Below are positions 36,718 to 42,586 of a stretch of 42,586 nucleotides of DNA, piece after piece (position 1 is the first letter of the stretch; each line of letters starts with the position of its first letter). The notes under the pieces were generated by a model that saw nothing but the letters and a program-made list of their open reading frames with translations, did not search any database and was not told the origin of the DNA. This DNA is from JAKAXG01 sp035702985 (GTDB taxonomy: Bacteria > Actinomycetota > Acidimicrobiia > Acidimicrobiales > Palsa-688). The stretch is taken from assembly GCA_035702985.1 (NCBI GenBank), contig DASSZD010000136.1:1-42586 (forward strand), in the 5' to 3' direction. Both the position numbers and the translations under genes were made by a program.

Positions 36718-37911
36718 CTAGCGGACCCGGCTGGCCAGGGTGAACCCGGAGTACATGGGCACGATGTGCACCTGGGTGCCGGTGTGGGCGGCCTCGATGA
36801 CCTGGCCGTTGCCGACGTACATGGCCACGTGCTCGCCCGGGTTCGAGAAGAAGACCAGGTCGCCGGGCTGCAGGTCCGACATGGGGATGTGGGTGGTGTC
36901 GGCGTACTGCGCCCCGCTGTAGTGGGGGAGCGAGATCCCGACCTGGGCGTAGGCCCACATGACCAGCCCCGAGCAGTCGAAGGTGGACGGGCCGGTGGCC
37001 CCCCACTGGTACCAGTCGCCCAGCCGGGTCTCGGCGGCGGCCACCGCCCCCGACGCACCGGCGCCGGCCGGGGGCGGGGGGTTGTAGGAGGTCACGGAGG
37101 CGCTGGCCCCACCGGCCGAACCCGAGGTGACCGACTGGACCGGGCTGGGGGCCGCCTGGGCGGCGGCCGCGGCCTGGGCCGCCCGAGCGGCGGCTGCTGC
37201 TGCGGCGGCGGCGGCCAGCCGCTGCTGCTCGGCTGCGGCGGCGGCTGCGGCGGCGGCCGCCTGCTGCTGGGCTATGGCCTGGGCCAGCTGACCCTTGACC
37301 TGGCCCTCCATCGAGGTCAGCTGGGTGGACGCCTGCGCCACGGCGTTGCGGTCGGACGCCAGCTGGGTCATCTGCTGCTGAGCGGCCGACTCCTGGCGCT
37401 TCAGGTCGGCCTGGGCGGTCTGCTCCTGTAGGGAGGCCACCCGGTACTGGTCGATGGCGTTGTTCTGGTTGGTGACCAGGGTGTTGATGTACTCGGCCCG
37501 CAGGAGGCTGTTGTCGGCGCCCTGGACCAGGCTGGAGCCCGCCTGCAGGGGGTTGCGGCCGCCGTTGACGTAGGCCTGGATGGCGTCCGCCCGGAGGGCC
37601 TGGCGGGCCTTGTCGGTGGCGGCCTGGGCCGAGGCCAGCTTGGCCGAGGCGTCCTTGACCTTGGCCTGCAGGTCGCTGACCTGCAGCTGGGCGGCGTCGT
37701 AGCGCTGGGCCAGGGCGTCCTCGCGCATGCCGAGGGCGTTGATCTTGGCTGCCAGGGCCGCCGCCTGGGCCTTGAGGTTAGAGATTTGGTCGGCTGACGC
37801 ACTGGGTATCACGAGACCGGAGGTCAACGCGGCGGTGCACGCCACGGCCACGACCCGACCCGCGTGCCGACGGAAATTCCACGTGCACGTAGTCACAACG
37901 GCTCGAAACAA
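36718..37911 (-). CDS. Secreted NlpC/P60 hydrolase, RipA-like
   Basis: A 397-residue exported enzyme. It has a signal peptide (HAGRVVAVACTAALTSGLVI, cleavage after SASA), a long coiled coil at about 45-215, an Ala/Gln-rich stretch (215-250) encoded by GCN repeats, a short Pro/Gly linker, and an NlpC/P60 domain from about 287. Catalytic residues: Cys313 in DCSGL, His361 in EHVAMYVG and Glu373 in VIEAAHTG, matching the RipA Cys-His-Glu triad. It should cut peptidoglycan stem peptides in cell separation. It is paralogous to the hydrolase at 3.8-5.2 kb. The first possible start is TTG 37911; GTG 37896 is equally plausible. Confidence 0.9.
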   Translation of the reverse strand: MFRAVVTTCTWNFRRHAGRVVAVACTAALTSGLVIPSASADQISNLKAQAAALAAKINALGMREDALAQRYDAAQLQVSDLQAKVKDASAKLASAQAATDKARQALRADAIQAYVNGGRNPLQAGSSLVQGADNSLLRAEYINTLVTNQNNAIDQYRVASLQEQTAQADLKRQESAAQQQMTQLASDRNAVAQASTQLTSMEGQVKGQLAQAIAQQQAAAAAAAAAAEQQRLAAAAAAAAAARAAQAAAAAQAAPSPVQSVTSGSAGGASASVTSYNPPPPAGAGASGAVAAAETRLGDWYQWGATGPSTFDCSGLVMWAYAQVGISLPHYSGAQYADTTHIPMSDLQPGDLVFFSNPGEHVAMYVGNGQVIEAAHTGTQVHIVPMYSGFTLASRVR

Positions 37912-37950
37912 TAAATGACCAGGTCTGCCACTTCAAGGCTTTCGTGACCA

Positions 37951-37990
37951 ACGGCCCCGCCCCGGGGCCAGATACCGGGGTCGGGGCCGT
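37951..37990 (-). terminator. Hairpin terminator after the thiolase gene
   Basis: Arms ACGGCCCCG and CGGGGCCGT pair over 9 bp, continued by CCCCGG with CCGGGG across a one-base bulge. The hairpin lies 55 bp downstream of the thiolase stop on the minus strand. There is no T-run, so termination strength is uncertain. Confidence 0.5.
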
Positions 37991-38044
37991 CAGTTCGGAG
38001 GGCCCGTTCAGGGCTCCGGATCGGTGGCGATAAGTCCGGAATGC

Positions 38045-39256
38045 CTAGCTGAGGCGCTCCACGATCATGGCCATCCCCTGGCCGCCGCCCACGCACATGG
38101 ACTCGAGCCCGAAGGTCTTGTCGTCGGTCTGCAGACCGTTTATCAGCGTGGTCATGATGCGCGCCCCGGTCATCCCGAAGGGGTGGCCGAGCGCGATCGA
38201 GCCACCGTGGACGTTGAGCTTGTCGTAGCTGATGCCGAGGTGGCGGGCGGAGGGCACGACCTGGGCGGCGAAGGCCTCGTTGATCTCGACCAGGTCGATG
38301 TCGTCGATGGTCATGTTGGCCCGCCCCAGGGCCTGGCGACACGCCTCGATGGGACCGAGACCCATGATCTCGGGGTTGAGGGCGGTGACACCCGAGGACA
38401 CGATGCGGGCCAGCGGCTGGATGCCGAGCTCCCGGGCCCGGGTGTCGCTCATGACGATGACCGCGGCGGCCCCGTCGTTGAGGGGGCAGCTGTTGCCGGC
38501 CGTGACCTCGCCGTCGGGGCGGAAGGCCGGCTTCAGCTCGGCCAGCTTCTCGGCGGTGGTGCCGGGGCGGGGCCCGTCGTCCTTGCTGACAAGGGTGCCG
38601 TCGGCCAGTTCGAGGGGGGTGATCTCCCGCTCGAAGAAGCCGTTCTCCTGGGACTCGACGGCCCGCTGCTGGGACAGCGCGGCGAACTCGTCCATGTCCC
38701 GGCGGGACACGTTCTCGGACTCCCGGACGTTCTCGGCGGTCTGGCCCATGGCGATGTAGACGTCGGGCAGACCGGCCGGGGGTTTCCACGGCTCGGCGCC
38801 GCCCAGCGACCGGGCCGCGCTGCGCTCCTCGGCGTCCTTGAACAGGGCGTTGTGGGTGTCGGGCATGCCGTCGGCCATACCCTGGCCGAAGCGGCTGACG
38901 GCCTCCACGCCGGCCGCCACGAACACGTCACCCTCGCCGGCCCTGATGGCGTGGGCGGCCATCCGGATGGTCTGCAGCGACGACGAGCAGTAACGGTTCA
39001 CCGTGGTGCCGGGGGCGCCGGGCAGGCCGGCCAGGAGGGCGACCACCCGACCCACGTTGTAGCCGGCCTCCCCGGCGGGCTGCCCGCACCCCATGATCAG
39101 GTCCTCGACGGTGGACGGGTCCAGCTGGGGGACCTTGGCCAGGACGGCCTTGACCACCTGGGCGGCCATGTCGTCGGGCCGCAGGCCCACCAGCGAGCCC
39201 TTGAAGGCCCGGCCGATGGGGCTGCGGGCGGTAGCGACGATTACAGCCTCGGGCAT
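38045..39256 (-). CDS. Thiolase (acetyl-CoA C-acyltransferase)
   Basis: A 403-residue thiolase. The acylated Cys lies in TVNRYCSSSLQTIRMAAHAI, the His in HGGSIALGHPFGMTGARIM, and the second Cys in ESMCVGGGQGMAMIVERLS. EINEAFAAQV is the NEAF motif of the family. It catalyses either the last step of beta-oxidation or acetoacetyl-CoA formation; its similarity to actinobacterial FadA-type proteins and the lack of a nearby phaB favour beta-oxidation, but this is not certain. GGGAG lies 7 nt before the ATG at 39256. No fadB partner is adjacent. A hairpin terminator follows. Confidence 0.93.
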   Translation of the reverse strand: MPEAVIVATARSPIGRAFKGSLVGLRPDDMAAQVVKAVLAKVPQLDPSTVEDLIMGCGQPAGEAGYNVGRVVALLAGLPGAPGTTVNRYCSSSLQTIRMAAHAIRAGEGDVFVAAGVEAVSRFGQGMADGMPDTHNALFKDAEERSAARSLGGAEPWKPPAGLPDVYIAMGQTAENVRESENVSRRDMDEFAALSQQRAVESQENGFFEREITPLELADGTLVSKDDGPRPGTTAEKLAELKPAFRPDGEVTAGNSCPLNDGAAAVIVMSDTRARELGIQPLARIVSSGVTALNPEIMGLGPIEACRQALGRANMTIDDIDLVEINEAFAAQVVPSARHLGISYDKLNVHGGSIALGHPFGMTGARIMTTLINGLQTDDKTFGLESMCVGGGQGMAMIVERLS

Positions 39257-39379
39257 TTGCTCTCCCTTTTTCTCCGTTGATCGGTCTCAGACGGAACCGG
39301 CCGAGCGGGGGCAGCGGTCACGGCCCGTCAAACCCTCACAGTTCTACCCGACCGGCGGCCAGCCCTGCCTGGGCCGGGT

Positions 39380-39385
39380 TAGCCT
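39380..39385 (+). promoter_or_regulatory. -10 TAGCCT before the DUF3039 gene
   Basis: TAGCCT lies exactly 6 nt (GGCCCC) before the ATG at 39392, a textbook leaderless arrangement. Confidence 0.55.
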
Positions 39386-39391
39386 GGCCCC

Positions 39392-39667
39392 ATGACCGAC
39401 CTGACGGTTAGCCCGGTCCACGCCGACCCCACCCTCGACGGCGACCACGAACGCATGGCCCATATCGTCCTGGAAGGGTTCAAGCCGGAGGAGGGGGATT
39501 TCGTGTCGGCCGGTCCCAGCGTGGTGGAGGGGCTGGTCAACGGCACCGCCGTCAAGGCCCTGTGCGGCAAGATCTGGGTTCCGTCGCGCGACCCCAAGCG
39601 CTACCCGCTGTGCCCCACCTGCAAGGAGATCGCCGGGTCCATGGGCTGGGACGTCCCGGCCGGCTAA
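39392..39667 (+). CDS. DUF3039 protein
   Basis: A 91-residue actinobacterial protein of unknown function. The family core is GTAVKALCGKIWVPSRDPKR followed by YPLCPTCKEIAGSM. The three cysteines (ALCGK, PLCPTC) may bind zinc, and the domain resembles a small zinc ribbon. The N-terminal 30 residues are acidic. It is divergent from the thiolase gene and convergent with the FAD reductase gene. The start is fixed by the leaderless -10 and the short 5' region. Confidence 0.92.
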   Translation: MTDLTVSPVHADPTLDGDHERMAHIVLEGFKPEEGDFVSAGPSVVEGLVNGTAVKALCGKIWVPSRDPKRYPLCPTCKEIAGSMGWDVPAG

Positions 39668-39710
39668 CGGGGATCGGGTCGGACGTCGGCCGGGCCACCG
39701 CCCCCGGCGG

Positions 39711-40916
39711 TCAGAATTGCGGCGGGAACGTCGCGCCCTCGCCGATCAGCCGCTGCAGGGTCATGACCCGGGCCGGGCGGCGCAGCCCCAGGCCGGCCAC
39801 CAGCCGCCCCTGGCGCCCGTAGGCCACCAGGAAGCGGTCGTCGTCCCAGCCGCCCTCGATCAGTGCGGTGTCGTCGCCGTCGACGGTCTGGCCCACGAAC
39901 TGCAGCTTCATGCCGTGCTGGTCGGACCAGAAGTAGGGGACAGGGGCGTAGGGGTCGGCGTCGTCACCGAGCAGCAGGGTGCGGGCCGCCGCCTCCCCCG
40001 CCTCGGTGGCGTTGGTCCAGTGCTCCACCCGGACGTCGCGGCCGTAGCCGGGGTGGGTCCAGCGGGCCACGTCGCCGGCGGCCACCACCTCGGGTCGGGG
40101 CCGGCCCCCGCAGCGGACCCGGAGGCGCTCGTCGCAGAGCACGCCGTCGGCCACGTCCACCCCGGACCCTTCCAGCCAGGCGGTGGCGGGCGACACCCCG
40201 ATACCGACCACCACCACCCCGGCCGGCACCTCGGTGCCGTCGTCGAGCCGGACGGCCTGCGGCCGGCCGTCCCCCAGGATGGCGTCCACGGCCGTGCCGG
40301 CCCGCAGGTCCAACCCCTTGGCCCGGTGCCACCCCATCAACGCCCGGCCCATCTCCGGTCCCAGCGCCCGCTCCAGGGGCACGGGCAGGGCTTCCAGCAC
40401 CGTGACCGTCCGGCCCAGGGCGGCGGCGCTGCAGGCCACCTCCAGCCCGATGAAGCCGGCGCCGATGACCACCACCGGTTCGGGGGACTGCAGGTCGCGG
40501 CGCAGCGAGTCGGCGTCGTCGAGGGTGCGCAGGTAGTGCACCCCGGGGCCGGCCGGGGCGCCGGGCAGCCGCCGGGGGGCGGCACCGGTGGCGATCACCA
40601 GGCCGTCGTAGCCCACATCCGAACCATCCGACAGCAGCACCCGGCGGCGGTCGAGGTCCAGGCCGGTGGCGGCCGTACCGAGCAGGAACGTGGCCCCCAG
40701 GTCGTCCTGGACGGGCAGGGCGATGCCGTCGGGTTCGATCCTGCCGGTCAGGATCTGCTTCGAGAGCGGCGGCCGGTCGTAGGGCTGGTGCCGTTCCTCC
40801 CCGATGATGGTGATGTCGCCCTCGTGGCCGCCGGAGCGCAGGGTCTCGGCCGCCCGCAGGCCGGCGAGGGAGGCTCCGACGACGACCACATGGCCCAAAG
40901 CGGTGCGATCCGGCAT
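39711..40916 (-). CDS. FAD-dependent ferredoxin reductase-type oxidoreductase
   Basis: A 401-residue flavoprotein of the ferredoxin/rubredoxin/putidaredoxin reductase group. The FAD-binding Rossmann fold is VVVGASLAGLRAAETLRSGG, the second dinucleotide site for NAD(P)H is VVVIGAGFIGLEVACSAAAL, and the third FAD motif is VVAAGDVARWTHPGYG. EHWTNATEAGEAAARTLLLG and PYFWSDQHGMKLQFVGQ are diagnostic of this group. It passes electrons from NAD(P)H to a ferredoxin for a P450 or dioxygenase. No P450 is nearby; the only Fe-S ferredoxin-like protein is the suf Rieske. The ATG at 40916 has TAACGT 7 nt upstream. Confidence 0.92.
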   Translation of the reverse strand: MPDRTALGHVVVVGASLAGLRAAETLRSGGHEGDITIIGEERHQPYDRPPLSKQILTGRIEPDGIALPVQDDLGATFLLGTAATGLDLDRRRVLLSDGSDVGYDGLVIATGAAPRRLPGAPAGPGVHYLRTLDDADSLRRDLQSPEPVVVIGAGFIGLEVACSAAALGRTVTVLEALPVPLERALGPEMGRALMGWHRAKGLDLRAGTAVDAILGDGRPQAVRLDDGTEVPAGVVVVGIGVSPATAWLEGSGVDVADGVLCDERLRVRCGGRPRPEVVAAGDVARWTHPGYGRDVRVEHWTNATEAGEAAARTLLLGDDADPYAPVPYFWSDQHGMKLQFVGQTVDGDDTALIEGGWDDDRFLVAYGRQGRLVAGLGLRRPARVMTLQRLIGEGATFPPQF

Positions 40917-40923
40917 CCGGCCG

Positions 40924-40929
40924 ACGTTA
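40924..40929 (-). promoter_or_regulatory. -10 TAACGT before the FAD reductase gene
   Basis: On the minus strand TAACGT is followed by CGGCCGG (7 nt) and the ATG at 40916. Confidence 0.45.
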
Positions 40930-40986
40930 ACCCGGCCGGGACCGACGGGGCACGGGCGGGGCCGGCGGGCGTGTCAGAGTAGTCCG

Positions 40987-41007
40987 ATGGAGCGCCGCGC
41001 CCGATGA
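40987..41007 (+). CDS. Possible 6-codon leader peptide MERRAR
   Basis: ATG-GAG-CGC-CGC-GCC-CGA-TGA ends with its TGA overlapping the ATG of the next gene (ATGA at 41004-41007). CAGAGT ends 6 nt before this ATG. It could be a translated leader that couples initiation downstream, or simply chance. Confidence 0.25.
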   Translation: MERRAR

Positions 41008-41474
41008 ACCTGGAGGACTGGTTCGCCGCCAACCTGCCCGCCGGCTGGGGGGTCAAGGACGTGGAGGTGCTGGCCGACTCCGACGAGATCCTGGTGGTGG
41101 TGGACCTCGGGGCCCGGGCCGCCGAGGCGGCCATCGAGCGGTTCCGGGAGGTCACCCGCGACGAGCGGGTGGGGGTGGCCCTGGCGGCCGAGGCGGCCTT
41201 CGGGCGCAAGGTGTCCTGGGGTGCCCGCCACGGCGGACAGATCGTGTTCTTCACCACCTCCACCGTGCCGGTGATGACCCGGCTGCGGCTGCCGGAGCGG
41301 ACGGTGCTCGACACCCTGATCGCCGCCGGCCTGGCCCGCACCCGGTCGGAGGCGCTGGCCTGGTGCGTGCGCCTGGTGGGGGAGAACGAGCGGGAGTGGC
41401 TGAGCGAGTTGCGGGCCGCTTTCGCCGCGGTGGAGGAGGTGCGCCGGAAGGGGCCCAGGAGCCGCCGGGACTAG
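41004..41474 (+). CDS. Conserved actinobacterial hypothetical protein
   Basis: A 156-residue protein I cannot name. Residues 1-90 form an alternating alpha/beta region (VEVLADSDEILVVVDLGARA, AIERFREVTRDERVGVALAA, EAAFGRKVSWGARHGGQIVF). Residues 95-145 (RLRLPERTVLDTLIAAGLAR, TRSEALAWCVRLVGENEREW) look like a ribbon-helix-helix or related DNA-binding unit: a short strand with an LPxxxxxxL pattern, then two helices. A regulator role is therefore possible but unproven. It is divergent from the FAD reductase gene and convergent with sufU. Start: ATG at 41004, after GGAG. Confidence 0.7.
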   Translation: MNLEDWFAANLPAGWGVKDVEVLADSDEILVVVDLGARAAEAAIERFREVTRDERVGVALAAEAAFGRKVSWGARHGGQIVFFTTSTVPVMTRLRLPERTVLDTLIAAGLARTRSEALAWCVRLVGENEREWLSELRAAFAAVEEVRRKGPRSRRD

Positions 41475-41498
41475 CCCGCCCGGTCGGCCGGGGCGGGC
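41474..41498 (+). terminator. Weak hairpin after the 41004 gene
   Basis: GCCCGCCC (41474-41481) pairs with GGGCGGGC (41491-41498) around a 9-nt loop directly at the stop codon. No T-tract follows, so it is only a candidate. Confidence 0.35.
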
Positions 41499-41552
41499 CG
41501 GGGGGGCCGGCACGGGGGCCGGGGCCGGACGGGGGCGTCGGTCGGGGCGGTC

Positions 41553-42047
41553 CTAGGGGTTGGCGGTGGTGACCGAGTCCAGGGCCTGGGTGAGGGTGTT
41601 CCAGGCCAGGGTGGCGCACTTGATCCGCACCGGGAACTTCACCACCCCCTGCAGGGCCTCCAGATCGCCCAGGGACACCTCCGGCTCACCGGCCGGACTC
41701 CCGCCGCTGTCGGGGTCCGACTCGGAGCCGTCCAGGCGCTGCTCGTGGATCGACATCATGGCCTTGAACCGGCGGATGACCGCCCGGGTCTCGGCCAGGC
41801 TCCGGCCCTTGACCGCGGTCGACATCATGGACGCCGACGACTGGCTGATGGAGCACCCCTGGCCGCTCAGCTTGATGTCGTCGAGGCGGTCGCCTTCCAT
41901 CTGCACGTACACGGTGATCTCATCGCCGCACAGCGGGTTGAAGCCGGTCTCGGCGTGGGCCGGGGGCGCGGGCAGCTCCCCCCGGTTGCGGGGGTTGCGG
42001 TAGTGGTCGAGGATTATCTCGCGGTAGAGGTCTTCGAGGCCTGGCAC
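41553..42047 (-). CDS. sufU: SufU-type Fe-S/zinc sulfur-transfer protein
   Basis: A 164-residue SufU. The three zinc-binding cysteines are in FNPLCGDEITVYV, SGQGCSISQSSASMMSTAV and VRIKCATLAWNTL, with the conserved Asp of CGD. SufU takes persulfide from SufS and passes it to the SufBCD scaffold. Residues about 98-120 hold an acidic Ser/Gly insertion (DGSESDPDSGGSPAGEPEVS) in the region that distinguishes SufU from IscU. AGGAG lies 5 nt before the GTG at 42047. It follows sufS with 8 nt between. It lies about 9 kb from sufB-sufC. Confidence 0.93.
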   Translation of the reverse strand: MPGLEDLYREIILDHYRNPRNRGELPAPPAHAETGFNPLCGDEITVYVQMEGDRLDDIKLSGQGCSISQSSASMMSTAVKGRSLAETRAVIRRFKAMMSIHEQRLDGSESDPDSGGSPAGEPEVSLGDLEALQGVVKFPVRIKCATLAWNTLTQALDSVTTANP

Positions 42048-42055
42048 TGGAACTC

Positions 42056-42586
42056 CTAGAGGGCGAACAGCTGGTCGGCGGCCGCCAGGGCGGCGACGAG
42101 GGCGTCGACATCGGCTTCCTCGTTGTACACCGAGAATGATGCCCGGGCGGTGGCGCCGACACCCAGCCGGCGCATCAACGGCTTGGCGCAGTGGTGGCCG
42201 GCCCGCACGCACACCCCGGCCTCGTCGAGCACCTGCGACAGGTCGTGGGGGTGCACGTCGCGGTACTGGAACGAGATGACCCCGCCCCGCTGGTCGGCGG
42301 AGGCCGGGCCGTGCACGATCATCTCGGGGTGGGCGTCGCGCAGGGCGTCGAGGGCGTAGGCGGTGAGCGACCGCTCGTGCTCGCGCACGGCGTCCATGCC
42401 CAGGTTCTCCAGGTAGGCGATGGCGGCCGACAGGCCCACGGCCTCGGCGATCGGCGGGGTGCCGGCCTCGAACTTCCACGGCACGTCGTTGGTGGAGAAG
42501 CCGTCCAGGCGGACGTCGCGGATCATCTCGCCGCCGCAGAGGAACGGCGGCATGGCCTCCAGCAGCTCGGGCCGGGCCCACAGGGC
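42056..42586 (-). CDS. sufS: Cysteine desulfurase SufS (3' part)
   Basis: The C-terminal 176 residues of SufS run to the window edge; the N-terminal part with the PLP lysine lies outside. Visible landmarks are PPFLCGGEMIRDV, FEAGTPPIAEAVGLSAAIAY, GGVISFQYRDVHPHDLSQVL and the active-site cysteine loop VCVRAGHHCAKPLMRRLGV. GHHCA(Q/K)P is specific to group II desulfurases (SufS) rather than IscS. It supplies sulfur to SufU, encoded 8 nt downstream in the same operon. Confidence 0.95.
   Translation of the reverse strand, partial: ALWARPELLEAMPPFLCGGEMIRDVRLDGFSTNDVPWKFEAGTPPIAEAVGLSAAIAYLENLGMDAVREHERSLTAYALDALRDAHPEMIVHGPASADQRGGVISFQYRDVHPHDLSQVLDEAGVCVRAGHHCAKPLMRRLGVGATARASFSVYNEEADVDALVAALAAADQLFAL

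Noticed and set aside
37912..38044. c-di-AMP (ydaO-type) riboswitch before the RipA-like gene
   Set aside because: Such riboswitches precede some actinobacterial cell-wall hydrolases, but the conserved core is not recognisable here and most of the space is taken by the thiolase terminator hairpin.
39697..39711. Terminator hairpin ACCGCC-CCC-GGCGGT between the DUF3039 and FAD reductase genes
   Set aside because: The stem is short with a 3-nt loop, there is no T-run, and it reaches the FAD reductase stop codon; too weak to call.

Overview
This 42.6 kb window is very GC-rich (by eye 70% or more), densely coded chromosomal DNA. It looks actinobacterial, most likely class Acidimicrobiia or a close relative. 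The pointers are DUF1707, DUF3039 and DUF5685 proteins, two F420-type LLM oxidoreductases, a WS/DGAT acyltransferase, a MhuD-like heme monooxygenase, RipA-like NlpC/P60 hydrolases, and a suf operon with a Rieske gene between sufD and sufC. There is no rRNA. The only RNA gene is a tRNA-Leu(UAA) at the left end. No insertion sequence, prophage or CRISPR array is visible, and no gene-free stretch exceeds about 300 bases.

Layout. 0-7.9 kb: tRNA-Leu, a NIPA-like transporter, DUF1707, a quinone oxidoreductase/F420 oxidoreductase pair, a secreted NlpC/P60 hydrolase, fumarase fumC, and an AbiEi-type winged-helix/DUF559 nuclease fusion. 7.9-13 kb: a five-copy ACTGGTGACA operator array, an SRPBCC-arsR operon divergent from a stand-alone clpP with two dyad operators between them, DUF2269, an eIF-2B-like protein and a DUF885 peptidase. 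12.5-16.3 kb: three enzymes of the ethylmalonyl-CoA pathway (malyl/beta-methylmalyl-CoA lyase, methylsuccinyl-CoA dehydrogenase, mesaconyl-CoA hydratase) around a methyltransferase. 16.3-25.4 kb: an MBL hydrolase, an FtsH-like protease, oligopeptidase B, a frameshifted DUF5685 gene, YihY, an LLM oxidoreductase, a MhuD-like monooxygenase and two small proteins. 25.4-28 kb: a WS/DGAT and a patatin lipase, divergent. 28-34 kb: sufB-(unknown membrane protein)-sufD-Rieske-sufC-MFS. 34-41.5 kb: a desaturase, a PaaX regulator coupled to a class III cyclase with a YHS tail, a second NlpC/P60 hydrolase, a thiolase, DUF3039, an FAD reductase and a conserved hypothetical. 41.5 kb to the end: sufU and the 3' part of sufS, split from the main suf operon.

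Three window-wide patterns stand out. First, 19 start codons are preceded by a TAnnnT hexamer only 6-9 nt upstream, the arrangement of leaderless transcripts. Second, short tandem repeats sit at gene 3' ends, and in three cases a repeat copy contains the stop codon itself. Third, many adjacent genes overlap by 1-23 nt. The most system-like candidates are the ArsR/SRPBCC/ClpP divergon, the AbiEi-DUF559 gene with its operator array, and the suf operon with its embedded unknown protein and apparent CTG-initiated sufD.
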